Source: Mycobacterium sp. SVM_VP21
GTDB lineage: Bacteria; Actinomycetota; Actinomycetes; Mycobacteriales; Mycobacteriaceae
Assembly: GCA_024758765.1 (NCBI GenBank)
Contig: CP101406.1
Location: 3,968,001 to 4,032,000, forward strand
DNA length: 64,000 nt
Reading direction: 5' to 3'
How positions within the stretch are numbered: position 1 is the first letter of the stretch; each line of letters opens with the position of its first letter. Shown here in pieces: positions 34,858-43,266 of this stretch. Under the pieces are notes generated by a model. The model saw only the letters and a list, made by a program, of their open reading frames with translations, was not told where the DNA came from and did not search any database. The position numbers were made by a program, and so were the translations under genes.

Positions 34858-35921
34858 AGCGATTTCGCTGCGTCGAGAGCGCGGGCGGCGAGTTCTCGGC
34901 CCAGGTCGATCAATTCCGCGGCGCGGTGGAAGTCCAGACTGCGGCAGGCGACGCGAGGCACCTCGATCAGCAGATCGGGCGGGTGCGACGCGAGCTGATG
35001 GCGCGCCAGCGCCGCCTGGGCGATATCGATGGTTCGGTTCATCACCTCGAAGCTGCCGAGTTTGGGCACCACCTCGGGAGTGGACTCCTCGTCCTCGCCG
35101 GGCCGATGCGGCGGTCCCAGCTTCGCCTCTCCTTCGTCGAGCCTCGCTGAACCGCCGGCTTCGGACTCACCACTGCTGAACCGGTCCAGGATCGCCCGCG
35201 CCGTCGGCCGGTCCAACAGCGAGCGCGCGCCGCTGGTGTCCAGCAACGCAGACGTACTGCGCCACATGCGATTCAACCGACCAGCCGGCGCATCCTTCTC
35301 GGAATCGTCGGCGGCCGGGCCGGCGGCAGTAGGGTCGCCACCGTTGAGGCTGACAGCCAGCGTCAGGTCGGCGTTGACGGCGCTCAGCGGGGCCATCGGC
35401 AGCGGGTCAAGGATGCCGCCGTCGGCGAGCAGGCGCCCATCGACCACGTGAGGTGCGATCACCCCGGGGATCGCGATCGACGCGCGAATCGCGGTATCGA
35501 CCGGGCCGCGCTGCAGCCACACCGATCGGCCCGCGATCAGATCGGTCGCCACAGCGGTAAAGGGAATCGGCAGCTCTTCGATGTTGATGTCACCCAAGAT
35601 GTCGCGGACGACATCGAGAATCTTCTCGGCCCGTAGCACCCCCGCCGCAGTGAACGACGGATCCAGCAGGCGCAGCACCGCGCCCTGCGTCAGCGACTTG
35701 GCCCACTCGGCGAAGTCATCGAGCCGGCCGGCGGCCTGCAGCCCGCCCACCAGCGCCCCCATCGACGATCCGGAGATCCCCACGATGTCGTAGCCGCGGT
35801 CGCGCAGCTCGGCGATCACCCCGATGTGGGCATAGCCGCGCGCACCGCCGCTGCCCAGCACCAGCGCCACCCGGTGCGCCCGGTGCGCGCGGGATTCCGC
35901 AGCAGAGGTCATATCCACCAT
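34854..35921 (-). CDS. Patatin-like phospholipase with inserted 47-bp repeat
   Basis: 355 residues. Oxyanion motif GSGGARGYAHIG, nucleophile Ser53 (GSSMG) and catalytic Asp in ADGGILDPLP, as in RssA-type patatins. A linker at residues 256-271 reads GGSARLDEGEAKLGPP and is encoded by the 47-bp interspersed repeat at 35110-35156. It lies in a charged, apparently disordered region ahead of the C-terminal helices, so activity is probably kept. A start at ATG 35912 is also possible. Confidence 0.88.
   Translation of the reverse strand: MVDMTSAAESRAHRAHRVALVLGSGGARGYAHIGVIAELRDRGYDIVGISGSSMGALVGGLQAAGRLDDFAEWAKSLTQGAVLRLLDPSFTAAGVLRAEKILDVVRDILGDINIEELPIPFTAVATDLIAGRSVWLQRGPVDTAIRASIAIPGVIAPHVVDGRLLADGGILDPLPMAPLSAVNADLTLAVSLNGGDPTAAGPAADDSEKDAPAGRLNRMWRSTSALLDTSGARSLLDRPTARAILDRFSSGESEAGGSARLDEGEAKLGPPHRPGEDEESTPEVVPKLGSFEVMNRTIDIAQAALARHQLASHPPDLLIEVPRVACRSLDFHRAAELIDLGRELAARALDAAKSL
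35110..35156 (-). repeat. 47-bp interspersed repeat, copy A (inside patatin gene)
   Basis: Begins GGCGGTCCCAGCTTC and ends GCTGAACCGCC on the plus strand, so the ends are complementary (GGCGGT/ACCGCC, CAGC/GCTG). It differs from copies at 45407 and 55182 only at positions 16, 17 and 25. Inserted in frame. Confidence 0.85.
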
Positions 35922-36076
35922 TTTGCGGGCTATATCCCGCCAGTTCTTTCCGTCATTGCGATTACAACCGTAATGCCGATAGGAAACAGCAGGTCACAGT
36001 GGGTATCGCTGGGCTGGGAGAGCCGGAACTTCCGCCCCGCGACTGACGCGCCGATGCGTCCGGCGCGGCACCCGGA

Positions 36077-36092
36077 TAGCATGGCCGCTGTG
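36077..36092 (+). promoter_or_regulatory. Promoter for a leaderless poly-Cys ORF
   Basis: TAGCAT (36077-36082) is a plausible -10 element. Transcription starting about seven bases later would begin at GTG 36090, the start of the leader peptide, giving a leaderless transcript. Inferred from spacing only. Confidence 0.45.
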
Positions 36093-36134
36093 ATGGAGCA
36101 CGTCGGATTCCAGGGTTGTTGTTGCCGCAGCTGA
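36090..36134 (+). CDS. Poly-cysteine leader peptide (attenuator uORF)
   Basis: A 14-residue ORF reading VMEHVGFQGCCCRS from GTG 36090 (or MEHVG from ATG 36093), ending 55 bases before cysteine dioxygenase. Three consecutive Cys codons followed by Arg-Ser-stop match the class of leaderless poly-cysteine small ORFs described in mycobacteria as cysteine-responsive attenuators. Ribosome stalling at the Cys codons when cysteine is scarce would alter folding of the leader and access to the downstream ribosome site. The genes that follow break down cysteine and handle sulfur, which fits. Confidence 0.8.
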   Translation: MMEHVGFQGCCCRS

Positions 36135-36189
36135 ATGCTGCCGCCGACCCTTTTCTCGAATCCAGCCCATCCCCTTTGGAGTTCTCACC

Positions 36190-36735
36190 ATGGTTATCGC
36201 CGATCCCATCGCGTTGCGCCGCCCGGCGGCCCGGCCACGGGCGCTGCGCCTGCCCGACCTCTTACAGACCACCGACCTAGCCGCCGACGCGGTGCTGCAA
36301 GGTCGCTACAACCACCTGCTGCCCGCATCTGGGCTGCCCGACGACCAGCGTTGGTTCGCCCGAATCCACGGTGACGAGCGGCTCGACATCTGGCTGATCA
36401 GCTGGGTGCCGGGACATGCCACCGAACTGCACGATCACGGCGACTCGCTCGGTGCGCTGACCGTGCTGTCCGGCTCATTGGATGAGTTCCACTGGAATGG
36501 TCGCGAGCTGGCGCAACGACGGCTGGACGCCGGGGACCAGGCCGCGTTCACCCAGGGCTGGGTGCACGACGTGGTCTGGGCGCCCCCGACAAACCAGTTG
36601 GAACCGGCCGCCCCGACGCTGAGCGTGCACGCCTACTCGCCGCCACTGGCGGAAATGTCCTACTACGACGTCGCGCAGGACCATACTCTGCGTAGGCAGC
36701 GCACCGAACTCACCCAGCACCCGGAGGCGTCATGA
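36190..36735 (+). CDS. cdo: Cysteine dioxygenase (type I)
   Basis: 181 residues, cupin fold. Iron ligands His81 and His83 are in ELHDHGDS, with the third His near 126 in GWVHDVVW. YSPPLAEMSYYD is the C-terminal family block. It oxidises cysteine to cysteine sulfinate. ATG 36190 has TTTGGAG upstream, the site likely masked or exposed by the poly-Cys leader. Overlaps the rhodanese start by four bases. Confidence 0.9.
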   Translation: MVIADPIALRRPAARPRALRLPDLLQTTDLAADAVLQGRYNHLLPASGLPDDQRWFARIHGDERLDIWLISWVPGHATELHDHGDSLGALTVLSGSLDEFHWNGRELAQRRLDAGDQAAFTQGWVHDVVWAPPTNQLEPAAPTLSVHAYSPPLAEMSYYDVAQDHTLRRQRTELTQHPEAS

Positions 36736-37208
36736 CCACCACCCACGTCACCAGCCGCATCGATCACTTGCTCGAATCGGCCCGCGCCAAGCTGCACCGG
36801 CTGACCGCTGACGAGGTGCCCGAGGCGCTGCGCGACGGCGCATACCTGGTCGACATCCGTCCGGCGGCCCAGCGTGCGGACGAAGGTCAGGTGCCGCAAG
36901 CGCTGGTGATCGAGCGCAACGTGCTGGAGTGGCGCTGCGACCCGACCAGCGATGCTCGGCTGCCGCAGGCGGTCGACGACGACGTGCAGTGGATCATCCT
37001 GTGCTCGCAGGGCTACACCTCGAGCCTGGCCGCGGCTGCGCTGCAGGACTTGGGGCTGCACCGCGCTACCGATGTCATCGGCGGCTATCAGGCCCTGGCC
37101 GCCGTCGGGGAACTGGTGGAGCCGGCTCCACTGGCCGCACTAAGCGTTGGAGTGCAACAGGGGTCGGAGTCGTTCAGTCTTCTCCGGGGTCCACGCCGCT
37201 GGATGTAG
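36732..37208 (+). CDS. Rhodanese-like sulfurtransferase
   Basis: 158 residues. Rhodanese fold with LVDIRPAAQRADEG and the catalytic loop Cys91 in ILCSQGYTSS. Partner of cysteine dioxygenase in cysteine/thiosulfate sulfur handling. The last 23 residues extend 69 bases into the 3' end of the convergent membrane hydrolase gene. This tail is not rhodanese-like, so the original stop may have been lost. Confidence 0.88.
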   Translation: MTTTHVTSRIDHLLESARAKLHRLTADEVPEALRDGAYLVDIRPAAQRADEGQVPQALVIERNVLEWRCDPTSDARLPQAVDDDVQWIILCSQGYTSSLAAAALQDLGLHRATDVIGGYQALAAVGELVEPAPLAALSVGVQQGSESFSLLRGPRRWM

Positions 37209-38840
37209 GATCGCCGCCCACGCATTGGCGGCGTCGGCGACGTAGCTGTGGCCGTGGCCGTCGGGCACATCGATCGCCACTGCCATGTCGGCGGAGACCT
37301 GCAGGAACGTCACGATCGGGGTCCAGCGCACCTGCGGCAGCACGTCGTAGCCGCGAGGCTCTTTCAGCCAGTCGGGCTTGTGGTACAGCAGGTCCGGATG
37401 CCACCAGGCGATCGGGTCGGAGGCGTGCTGTAGGTACACCACGCGTGGCGTATCCGGTGCGCCCCAAGGGTTGTCGGGGCGGTCCAGGTCGTCCGGGCGG
37501 GCCACGAACCGCACGGCGCGGCCGTCGTGGTAGATCGGCAGCCATTGCGGGGAACCGGGATCGCGGTTGATGGTCAGGTCTGTCCAGATGGTGTTCTGAA
37601 AGGTGGGACCGGAGAACAGTGCACCGTCGGTACGCGCCAGCACGTTGTTGAGGCTCATGAAGGAGGCCTCGCCACCGAAGGAGCCGAGGCTTTCGCCGAA
37701 CACCACCAGCTTGGGCCGCTGCGCCTCCGGTAGGGCCCGCACCTGTTTGTCGACGGCTTCGAACAGGGCCTGGCCGGCCTGGCGCGCGTTCTCCTTGTCG
37801 ACCAGGAAGGACAGCCAGCTGGGCAGGAACGAGTACTGCATGCTCACGATCGCGGTGTCGCCGTTGAACATGTACTCCAGCGCCGAGGCCTCCGCCTCGT
37901 TGATCCAGCCGGTGCCCGTCGTGGTGGCCACCGCGACTACCTCGCGGCTCAGTCCGCCGGTGCGGGCCAGTTCGGCCGCGGCCAGCTCAGCGGTCTCCTT
38001 GATCCCGTGGGCCGAGTTCAGGCCGGCGTAGGCCCGAATCGGTTCGGTGGCCGGTGTGCCGTTGAACTCACTGAGTTGCGCGACGGTGGGTCCACCGGCG
38101 ACGAAGATGCGGCCCTGATGGCCCAACGACTCCCATGAGGCCAGCGACTCCGGCCCGCCGGAACGCAGCCGGGTCGACGGGGCGGCCCGGTCGGGGCTGG
38201 CCTCCTCGTTGACCGAAGCAAAGGTGCTGTTCATGACGTGCATCGCGGTCTTGAGCACCAGACCGTTGAGTACCGCCACAAACAGAGCAATCAGCAACGA
38301 CACCGCGACTACGGCCGAAACACGCGGCGGGGCAACCCGTTCGAGCTGGCGGACCAGAAAGCGGATCAGCATCCGGATCAGTTGGCCGATCTCGACCAGG
38401 ATGAACAGCGTGACCACCGCTATCGCGCCGGCTTGGGGGTAGTTGTACCAAGTCAGCCGCGGCACACCCATCAGGTCGCGCATCTGGTCCTGCCAGCCGT
38501 GGATCGTCCACACCACCCATAGATGGACGATCGCCGCGGTGGGGATGAGCACCAGCCAGGCCCATCGGGGGGCCGGTGGGCTGGTGTCCTTCGAGCGCAT
38601 GTAGCGGACCAGCCAGACGCTGAACACGCCCAGGGCATAGCCGATGGCGCCCGAGCCGCCGCTGACCAAACCCTGGAACAGCGGCCCGCGCGGCAGCAGC
38701 GACGGCGTCAGCGACAGCCACAGGAACACCAGGCCCACCGCGGTGCCGGTGAACGTGTAGTGCCGGACCCACCAGGGTGCGCGCGCGGTCGCTTCCGGGA
38801 TTGGGCCCGCGGTTGCGGTGTCGGTGGCTGTCGCGCTCAT
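37140..38840 (-). CDS. Membrane-anchored alpha/beta-hydrolase family protein (Rv1069c-like)
   Basis: About 566 residues from ATG 38840; further upstream codons would overlap echA8. Four to five membrane helices occupy the N-terminal third (FTGTAVGLVFLWLSLTP, AWLVLIPTAAIVHLWVV, VVAVSLLIALFVAVLNG). A large outside or cytosolic domain has GESLGSFGGEASF, a serine-hydrolase elbow (G-E-S-L-G), and a C-terminal VPDGHGHSY. In M. tuberculosis the homologue is also beside echA8. Function unknown; hydrolase activity is inferred from the elbow. Confidence 0.82.
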   Translation of the reverse strand: MSATATDTATAGPIPEATARAPWWVRHYTFTGTAVGLVFLWLSLTPSLLPRGPLFQGLVSGGSGAIGYALGVFSVWLVRYMRSKDTSPPAPRWAWLVLIPTAAIVHLWVVWTIHGWQDQMRDLMGVPRLTWYNYPQAGAIAVVTLFILVEIGQLIRMLIRFLVRQLERVAPPRVSAVVAVSLLIALFVAVLNGLVLKTAMHVMNSTFASVNEEASPDRAAPSTRLRSGGPESLASWESLGHQGRIFVAGGPTVAQLSEFNGTPATEPIRAYAGLNSAHGIKETAELAAAELARTGGLSREVVAVATTTGTGWINEAEASALEYMFNGDTAIVSMQYSFLPSWLSFLVDKENARQAGQALFEAVDKQVRALPEAQRPKLVVFGESLGSFGGEASFMSLNNVLARTDGALFSGPTFQNTIWTDLTINRDPGSPQWLPIYHDGRAVRFVARPDDLDRPDNPWGAPDTPRVVYLQHASDPIAWWHPDLLYHKPDWLKEPRGYDVLPQVRWTPIVTFLQVSADMAVAIDVPDGHGHSYVADAANAWAAILHPAAWTPEKTERLRPLLHSNA

Positions 38841-38850
38841 CGGGATCGAC

Positions 38851-39633
38851 TCAGCGGTGGGTGAAGTTCGGCGGGCGCTTCTCGGTGAACGCCGCCATGC
38901 CCTCGGTCTGGTCATCGGTGGCGAACGCGGAGTGGAACAGTCGACGCTCGTAGAGCAGTCCTTCGGCCAAAGTGGATTCGAAGGCCCGGTTGACGGCTTC
39001 CTTGGCCATCCGGGCGGCCGACAGGCTCATCCCGGCGATGGTGGCGGCGACCTTGCCGGCCTCGGCCAGCAGATCGTCGGCAGGCACCATGCGGGACACC
39101 AGGCCGGACCGCTCGGCCTCGGCGGCGTCGATGGTGCGACCGGTCAGGATCAGGTCCATCGCCTTGGCCTTGCCGATGGCCCGGGTCAGGCGCTGGGAGC
39201 CGCCCATGCCGGGTAGCACGCCCAGCTTGATCTCCGGCTGGCCGAACTTGGCGGTGTCGGCGGCGATCAGCAGGTCGCACATCATCGCCAGCTCGCAGCC
39301 GCCGCCCAGGGCGAACCCGGCCACCGCGGCGATGGTCGGGGTGCGTACCGCGGCCAGCTTGGACCAGGCGGCGAAGAAATCGGCGGCGAAGACCTCGGCG
39401 AAACTCAGATCGGCCATCTCTTTGATGTCGGCTCCGGCGGCGAACGCCTTGGCGCTGCCGGTGATGATGATCGCCCCGATGCCGGGATCGGCGTCGAATT
39501 CGGCTGCGGCGGCGGTGACTTCATTCATCACCTGGCTGTTGAGGGCGTTGAGCGCCTGCGGCCGGTTCAAGGTGATGGTGCCGACGCGGCCGTCGCGGTC
39601 GACGAGGATGGTCTCGTACTTGTTCTGGCTCAT
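38851..39633 (-). CDS. echA8: Enoyl-CoA hydratase EchA8-like
   Basis: 260 residues, crotonase fold. [11 protein letters not shown] and [13 protein letters not shown] contain the oxyanion hole, and [13 protein letters not shown] carries the catalytic Glu-containing segment typical of true hydratases. It hydrates trans-2-enoyl-CoA in beta-oxidation. Ten bases downstream of echA9 on the same strand, the same order as Rv1071c-Rv1070c. Confidence 0.92.
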   Translation of the reverse strand: MSQNKYETILVDRDGRVGTITLNRPQALNALNSQVMNEVTAAAAEFDADPGIGAIIITGSAKAFAAGADIKEMADLSFAEVFAADFFAAWSKLAAVRTPTIAAVAGFALGGGCELAMMCDLLIAADTAKFGQPEIKLGVLPGMGGSQRLTRAIGKAKAMDLILTGRTIDAAEAERSGLVSRMVPADDLLAEAGKVAATIAGMSLSAARMAKEAVNRAFESTLAEGLLYERRLFHSAFATDDQTEGMAAFTEKRPPNFTHR

Positions 39634-39642
39634 GGTGACTCC

Positions 39643-40680
39643 TTAGAAGGTCAGGTCGGGTTCGGCGGAAACGAAGTAGCTTTCGATGTCGGCGGCGGTC
39701 ACCTCGGCCAGCGTCGCCGGCGACCACTGCGGATTGCGGTCCTTGTCGACCAGCTGGGCGCGGATTCCCTCCACCAGATCATGCGAGCGCAGCGACGCGC
39801 ACGACACCCGGTACTCCTGAATCAGAACGTCTTCCAGGCTGGCGAGCTGGGCCGTCCGGCGCACCGCCTCCAACGTCACCGCGCAGGCGATCGGGGACCG
39901 GGTGCCGATCAGTTCGGCCGCGGCGTTGGCGTCGGGGCTGGCGTGGCCGGCCAGCGCGTCCACGATCTGCGCGACGGTGTCGTGCGCGTAGCACTCATCG
40001 ATCCAGTCACGGTGTGCGGCAAGCTGACTCGGCGGTGCGTCGACCGCGTATGCGGCCAGGGCGTTGGCCACTCCGTCGGCGACGATCGCCGCGGTGAAGG
40101 CCTCCAGCGCCGCGTGCGGCACATAGTGGTCGGCGAAACCCAGGGCGATGGCGTCCGGACCGGAGAACGGTGCGCCGGTCAATGCCGCGTGCAGACCGAG
40201 CCGGCCGGGGGAGCGCGAGAGCAGGTAGGTGCCGCCGACATCGGGGATGAAGCCGATACCGACCTCGGGCATGGCCATCTTGGTGGTGTCGGTGACCACT
40301 CGGGTGTTGGCGTGTGCGCCGACTCCGACGCCGCCGCCCATCACGATGCCGTCCATCAACGACACGTACGGCTTGGGGTACCCGCCGATCTGAGCGTTGA
40401 GCAGGTACTCGTCGTACCAGAATCGGCGCGCGTCGGCGCCGTCGGCTTTGGCGCTGTGATAGATCGCGACCACGTCGCCGCCGGCGCACAGTCCGCGCTC
40501 GCCGGCCCCGGTGAGTACCACCGCCGTGACCGCCGGATCCTCGGCCCAGGTGGACAGCGCCGCGGTCATGGCGGTCACCATCGGAAGGTTCAGTGAGTTG
40601 ATCGCCTTCGGACGGTTGAGTGTCAGCAGGCCGACCCCGTTGTCAACGTGGGCCAGGACCTCGTCAGATTCACCTGTCAC
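39643..40680 (-). CDS. echA9: EchA9 / 3-hydroxyisobutyryl-CoA hydrolase-like
   Basis: 345 residues from GTG 40680, the length of M. tuberculosis EchA9; a GTG at 40713 is also in frame. ERGLCAGGDVVAIY and [15 protein letters not shown] form the crotonase core, and MPEVGIGFIPDVGGTYLLSR is the HIBCH-type segment. The C-terminal region (TLAEVTAADIESYF) matches 3-hydroxyisobutyryl-CoA hydrolases of valine catabolism, so the hydrolase call is more likely than hydratase. Confidence 0.88.
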   Translation of the reverse strand: MTGESDEVLAHVDNGVGLLTLNRPKAINSLNLPMVTAMTAALSTWAEDPAVTAVVLTGAGERGLCAGGDVVAIYHSAKADGADARRFWYDEYLLNAQIGGYPKPYVSLMDGIVMGGGVGVGAHANTRVVTDTTKMAMPEVGIGFIPDVGGTYLLSRSPGRLGLHAALTGAPFSGPDAIALGFADHYVPHAALEAFTAAIVADGVANALAAYAVDAPPSQLAAHRDWIDECYAHDTVAQIVDALAGHASPDANAAAELIGTRSPIACAVTLEAVRRTAQLASLEDVLIQEYRVSCASLRSHDLVEGIRAQLVDKDRNPQWSPATLAEVTAADIESYFVSAEPDLTF

Positions 40681-40837
40681 GCCTTCGCAATGTAGATCCC
40701 TACGCGCGGTCACTGATCCGCGGGTAAGGTTTGGCGGCAGAGCGGCCCGAACGCCGTCGGGAACTCCGGCGGGTCGGGAAACGTTGATTCAGTATTCGTA
40801 ACCCTTCGCTTCACAGCCCCAAGAGAGGATCGGGACG

Positions 40838-41701
40838 GTGCGGGAGACCAGCAACCCGGTATTTCGTTCGTTGCCCAAACAGGGCGGCTACGCGCAGTTC
40901 GGAACCGGCTTAGGACAAGCCACGGCCGGTGCGACTCAGCAGATGAGCCAGGCCTACCAGGTCGACCCGTCGCTGGCGCAGTACCAGCAGCGGGAGGTCA
41001 CTCGCCCGCTGACCATCGATGACGTCGTCACCAAGACCGGCATCACGCTGGGCGTGCTGAGCGTGGCGGCGATCATCTCCTTCTTCATGGTGTCGGCCAA
41101 TCAGGCGCTGGCCGGGCCGCTGACCTTCGTCGGCGCGTTCGGCGGCCTTGCCGTGGTCATGGTGGCCATGTTCGCCCGCAAGCAGGACAACAAGGCGGTG
41201 GTGCTCAGCTACGCGGTGCTGGAGGGCTTGTTCCTCGGCGCCATCTCCTGGGTGCTGACCGCCTTCACGGTGGGGACCGGCAACGCCGGCTCGATGATCG
41301 GCCAAGCCGTGATGGGCACGCTCGGGGTGTTCGGCGGCATGCTGGTGGTCTACAAGACCGGTGCCATTCGGGTCACCCCCAAGTTCACCCGGATGCTTGT
41401 CGCCGGCATGTTCGGTGTGCTGGCCCTGATGATCGGCAACCTGGTGCTGTCGCTGTTCGGCGTCGGCGGCGGTGAGGGCCTGGGCCTGCGCAGCGGCGGG
41501 ACGCTGTCCATCATCTTCTCGCTGGTGTGCATCGGGATCGCCGCGTTCAGCTTCCTGATCGACTTCGACGCCGCTGACCAGCTGATCCGTGCCGGCGCGC
41601 CGGAGAAGGCCGCCTGGGGCATCGCACTGGGCCTGACCGTGACCCTGGTCTGGCTGTACCTGGAGATCCTGCGGCTGCTCAGCTACTTCCAGAGCGAGTG
41701 A
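40838..41701 (+). CDS. Bax inhibitor-1/YccA-like membrane protein
   Basis: 287 residues from GTG 40838. A cytosolic N-terminal region (1-60) precedes about seven membrane helices, with VLEGLFLGAISWVLTAF and the C-terminal LIDFDAADQLIRAGAPEKAA containing the conserved acidic pair of BI-1 proteins. Inner-membrane; thought to act as pH-sensitive calcium leak or stress modulators. Rv1072 position in the syntenic block. Confidence 0.88.
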   Translation: MRETSNPVFRSLPKQGGYAQFGTGLGQATAGATQQMSQAYQVDPSLAQYQQREVTRPLTIDDVVTKTGITLGVLSVAAIISFFMVSANQALAGPLTFVGAFGGLAVVMVAMFARKQDNKAVVLSYAVLEGLFLGAISWVLTAFTVGTGNAGSMIGQAVMGTLGVFGGMLVVYKTGAIRVTPKFTRMLVAGMFGVLALMIGNLVLSLFGVGGGEGLGLRSGGTLSIIFSLVCIGIAAFSFLIDFDAADQLIRAGAPEKAAWGIALGLTVTLVWLYLEILRLLSYFQSE

Positions 41702-41720
41702 CCCGCTAGCTTTCCCCGTT

Positions 41721-41782
41721 GACTCTGCGCTGAGGGCGCGAAAGTGCGAGTAGCACCCGCCCTCAGCGCAGAGTCGTTTTTT
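41721..41782 (+). terminator. Large hairpin plus T-run after the BI-1-like gene
   Basis: GACTCTGCGCTGAGGGCG (41721-41738) pairs perfectly with CGCCCTCAGCGCAGAGTC (41758-41775), followed by GTTTTTT. It looks like a rho-independent terminator. The same GTTGACTCTGCGCTGA edge and an ACTCGCACTTT core recur at 41940-42000, so it is also a member of a small palindromic repeat family. Confidence 0.65.
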
Positions 41783-41944
41783 GTGTCGGTGGCCCCGGGC
41801 AGGCCGCAGTTCGTCAAAGATGCGAAGACGCTGGAATACATCCAGAGCGTCGGCTAGACGCACATCACGGTGCTCGCCGAACACCGGGGCTACGACGTCG
41901 TCCGCCGCGTCAGCGAAGCCTGGGATGCCCTAAAGCGACGTTGA
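41783..41944 (+). pseudogene. Short coding remnant with in-frame amber stop
   Basis: Translation from GTG 41783 gives 24 codons (GRPQFVKDAKTLEYIQSVG), a TAG, then 28 codons (THITVLAEHRGYDVVRRVSEA and on) to a TGA. The composition is protein-like on both sides of the stop. It sits between two related palindromes, at the place where M. tuberculosis has Rv1073, but homology to that gene was not established. Confidence 0.45.
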
Positions 41945-42000
41945 CTCTGCGCTGACCAGGCGAGTTACTCGCACTTTTGCCTGGTAGGCGCAGAGTCAAC
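41940..42000. repeat. Second palindrome of the GTTGACTCTGCGC family
   Basis: GTTGACTCTGCGC (41940-41952) pairs with GCGCAGAGTCAAC (41988-42000); the interior has ACCAGGC/GCCTGGT pairing. It lies 13 bases after the fadA3 stop, read on the minus strand, where it could act as a terminator. Confidence 0.6.
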
Positions 42001-42013
42001 GGGAAAACCGGAA

Positions 42014-43231
42014 CTAGGAGAGCCGCTCGACCACCATGGCCATGCCCTGGCCGCCGCCGACACACATGGTCTCGACGCCGAACTGCTTGTCGTGGGTCGC
42101 CAAGTTGTTCAGCAGGGTGGCGGTGATGCGGGCGCCGGTCATACCGAACGGGTGGCCCAGGGCGATCGCCCCGCCGGACACGTTCAGCTTGTCCTCGTCG
42201 ATGCCCAGCTCGCGAGCCGAGCCGAGCACCTGCACCGCGAAGGCCTCATTGATCTCGAACAGGTCGATGTCGGAGACCGACATCTTGGCGTTCGCCAGCG
42301 CCTTCTTGACGGCCTCGATCGGGCCCAGGCCCATGATCTCCGGCGACAGGCCCGACACCCCGGTGGACACGATCCGGGCCAGCGGCTTGAGGCCCAGGTC
42401 CTTGGCCTTGGCGTCGCTGGTGATGATCACCGCGGCGGCGCCGTCGTTCAGCGGGCAGGCGTTGCCGGCGGTGATCGTGCCGTTGGGCCGGAACACCGGC
42501 TTCAGCTGGCTGATCTTCTCGTAGGTGGTGCCGGCACGCGGGCCGTCGTCGGTGCTCACCACGGTGCCGTCGGGCAGCGTGACCGGCGAGATCTCCCGGG
42601 CGAAGAAGCCGCTGTTGATGGCCTCTTCGGCGCGGTTCTGGCTGCGCACGCCCCAGTGGTCCTGGTCCTCGCGGCTGATCCCGGTGTGCAGCACCACGTT
42701 CTCGGCGGTCTGGCCCATCGCGATGTAGACGTCGGGCAGCAGGCCGTCGGCGCGCGGGTCGTGCCACTCGGTGGCACCGGCCGCGGCGGCCTCCGAGCGA
42801 GCCATTCCCTCGTTGAACAGCGGGTTCTTGCTGTTCGGGGCGCCGTCGGCGGCACCGATACCGAACTGCGAGACGGTCTCCACACCGGCGGAGATGAATG
42901 CGTCACCCTCGCCGGCCTTGATCGCGTGGAACGCCATCCGGGTGGTCTGCAGCGACGACGAGCAGTACCGGTTCACCGTGGTGCCGGGCAGGAAGTCGTA
43001 GCCGAGCAGCACCGAGACCACGCGCCCGATGTTGTAGCCAGAGGCGCCGCCCGGCTGCCCACAGCCCATCATCAGGTCGTCGATCTCGCGCGGGTCCAGC
43101 GCGGGCACCTTGTCCAGGGCGGCGCGCACCATCTGGGCGGCGAGGTCGTCGGGCCGCATGGTGACCAGGGATCCCTTACCGGCCCGGCCGATCGGCGAAC
43201 GCGCAGTTGAGACGATTACAGCTTCAGGCAC
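42014..43231 (-). CDS. fadA3: Acetyl-CoA acetyltransferase FadA3-like
   Basis: 405 residues from GTG 43231 with AAGGAG seven bases upstream. Thiolase hallmarks: nucleophile Cys in NRYCSSSLQTTRMA, NGSGxA-like INEAFAVQVL, GGAIALGHPFGMTGAR and CVGGGQGMAMV. Catalyses the last step of beta-oxidation or the reverse condensation. Same length and context as M. tuberculosis Rv1074c. Confidence 0.92.
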   Translation of the reverse strand: MPEAVIVSTARSPIGRAGKGSLVTMRPDDLAAQMVRAALDKVPALDPREIDDLMMGCGQPGGASGYNIGRVVSVLLGYDFLPGTTVNRYCSSSLQTTRMAFHAIKAGEGDAFISAGVETVSQFGIGAADGAPNSKNPLFNEGMARSEAAAAGATEWHDPRADGLLPDVYIAMGQTAENVVLHTGISREDQDHWGVRSQNRAEEAINSGFFAREISPVTLPDGTVVSTDDGPRAGTTYEKISQLKPVFRPNGTITAGNACPLNDGAAAVIITSDAKAKDLGLKPLARIVSTGVSGLSPEIMGLGPIEAVKKALANAKMSVSDIDLFEINEAFAVQVLGSARELGIDEDKLNVSGGAIALGHPFGMTGARITATLLNNLATHDKQFGVETMCVGGGQGMAMVVERLS

Positions 43232-43266
43232 TTCTGGCTCCTTGAGATCGGGTAATAGAGCCGAAT

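Noticed and set aside
39781..40596. 271-codon plus-strand ORF within echA9
   Set aside because: Antisense shadow of a gene with clear crotonase motifs.
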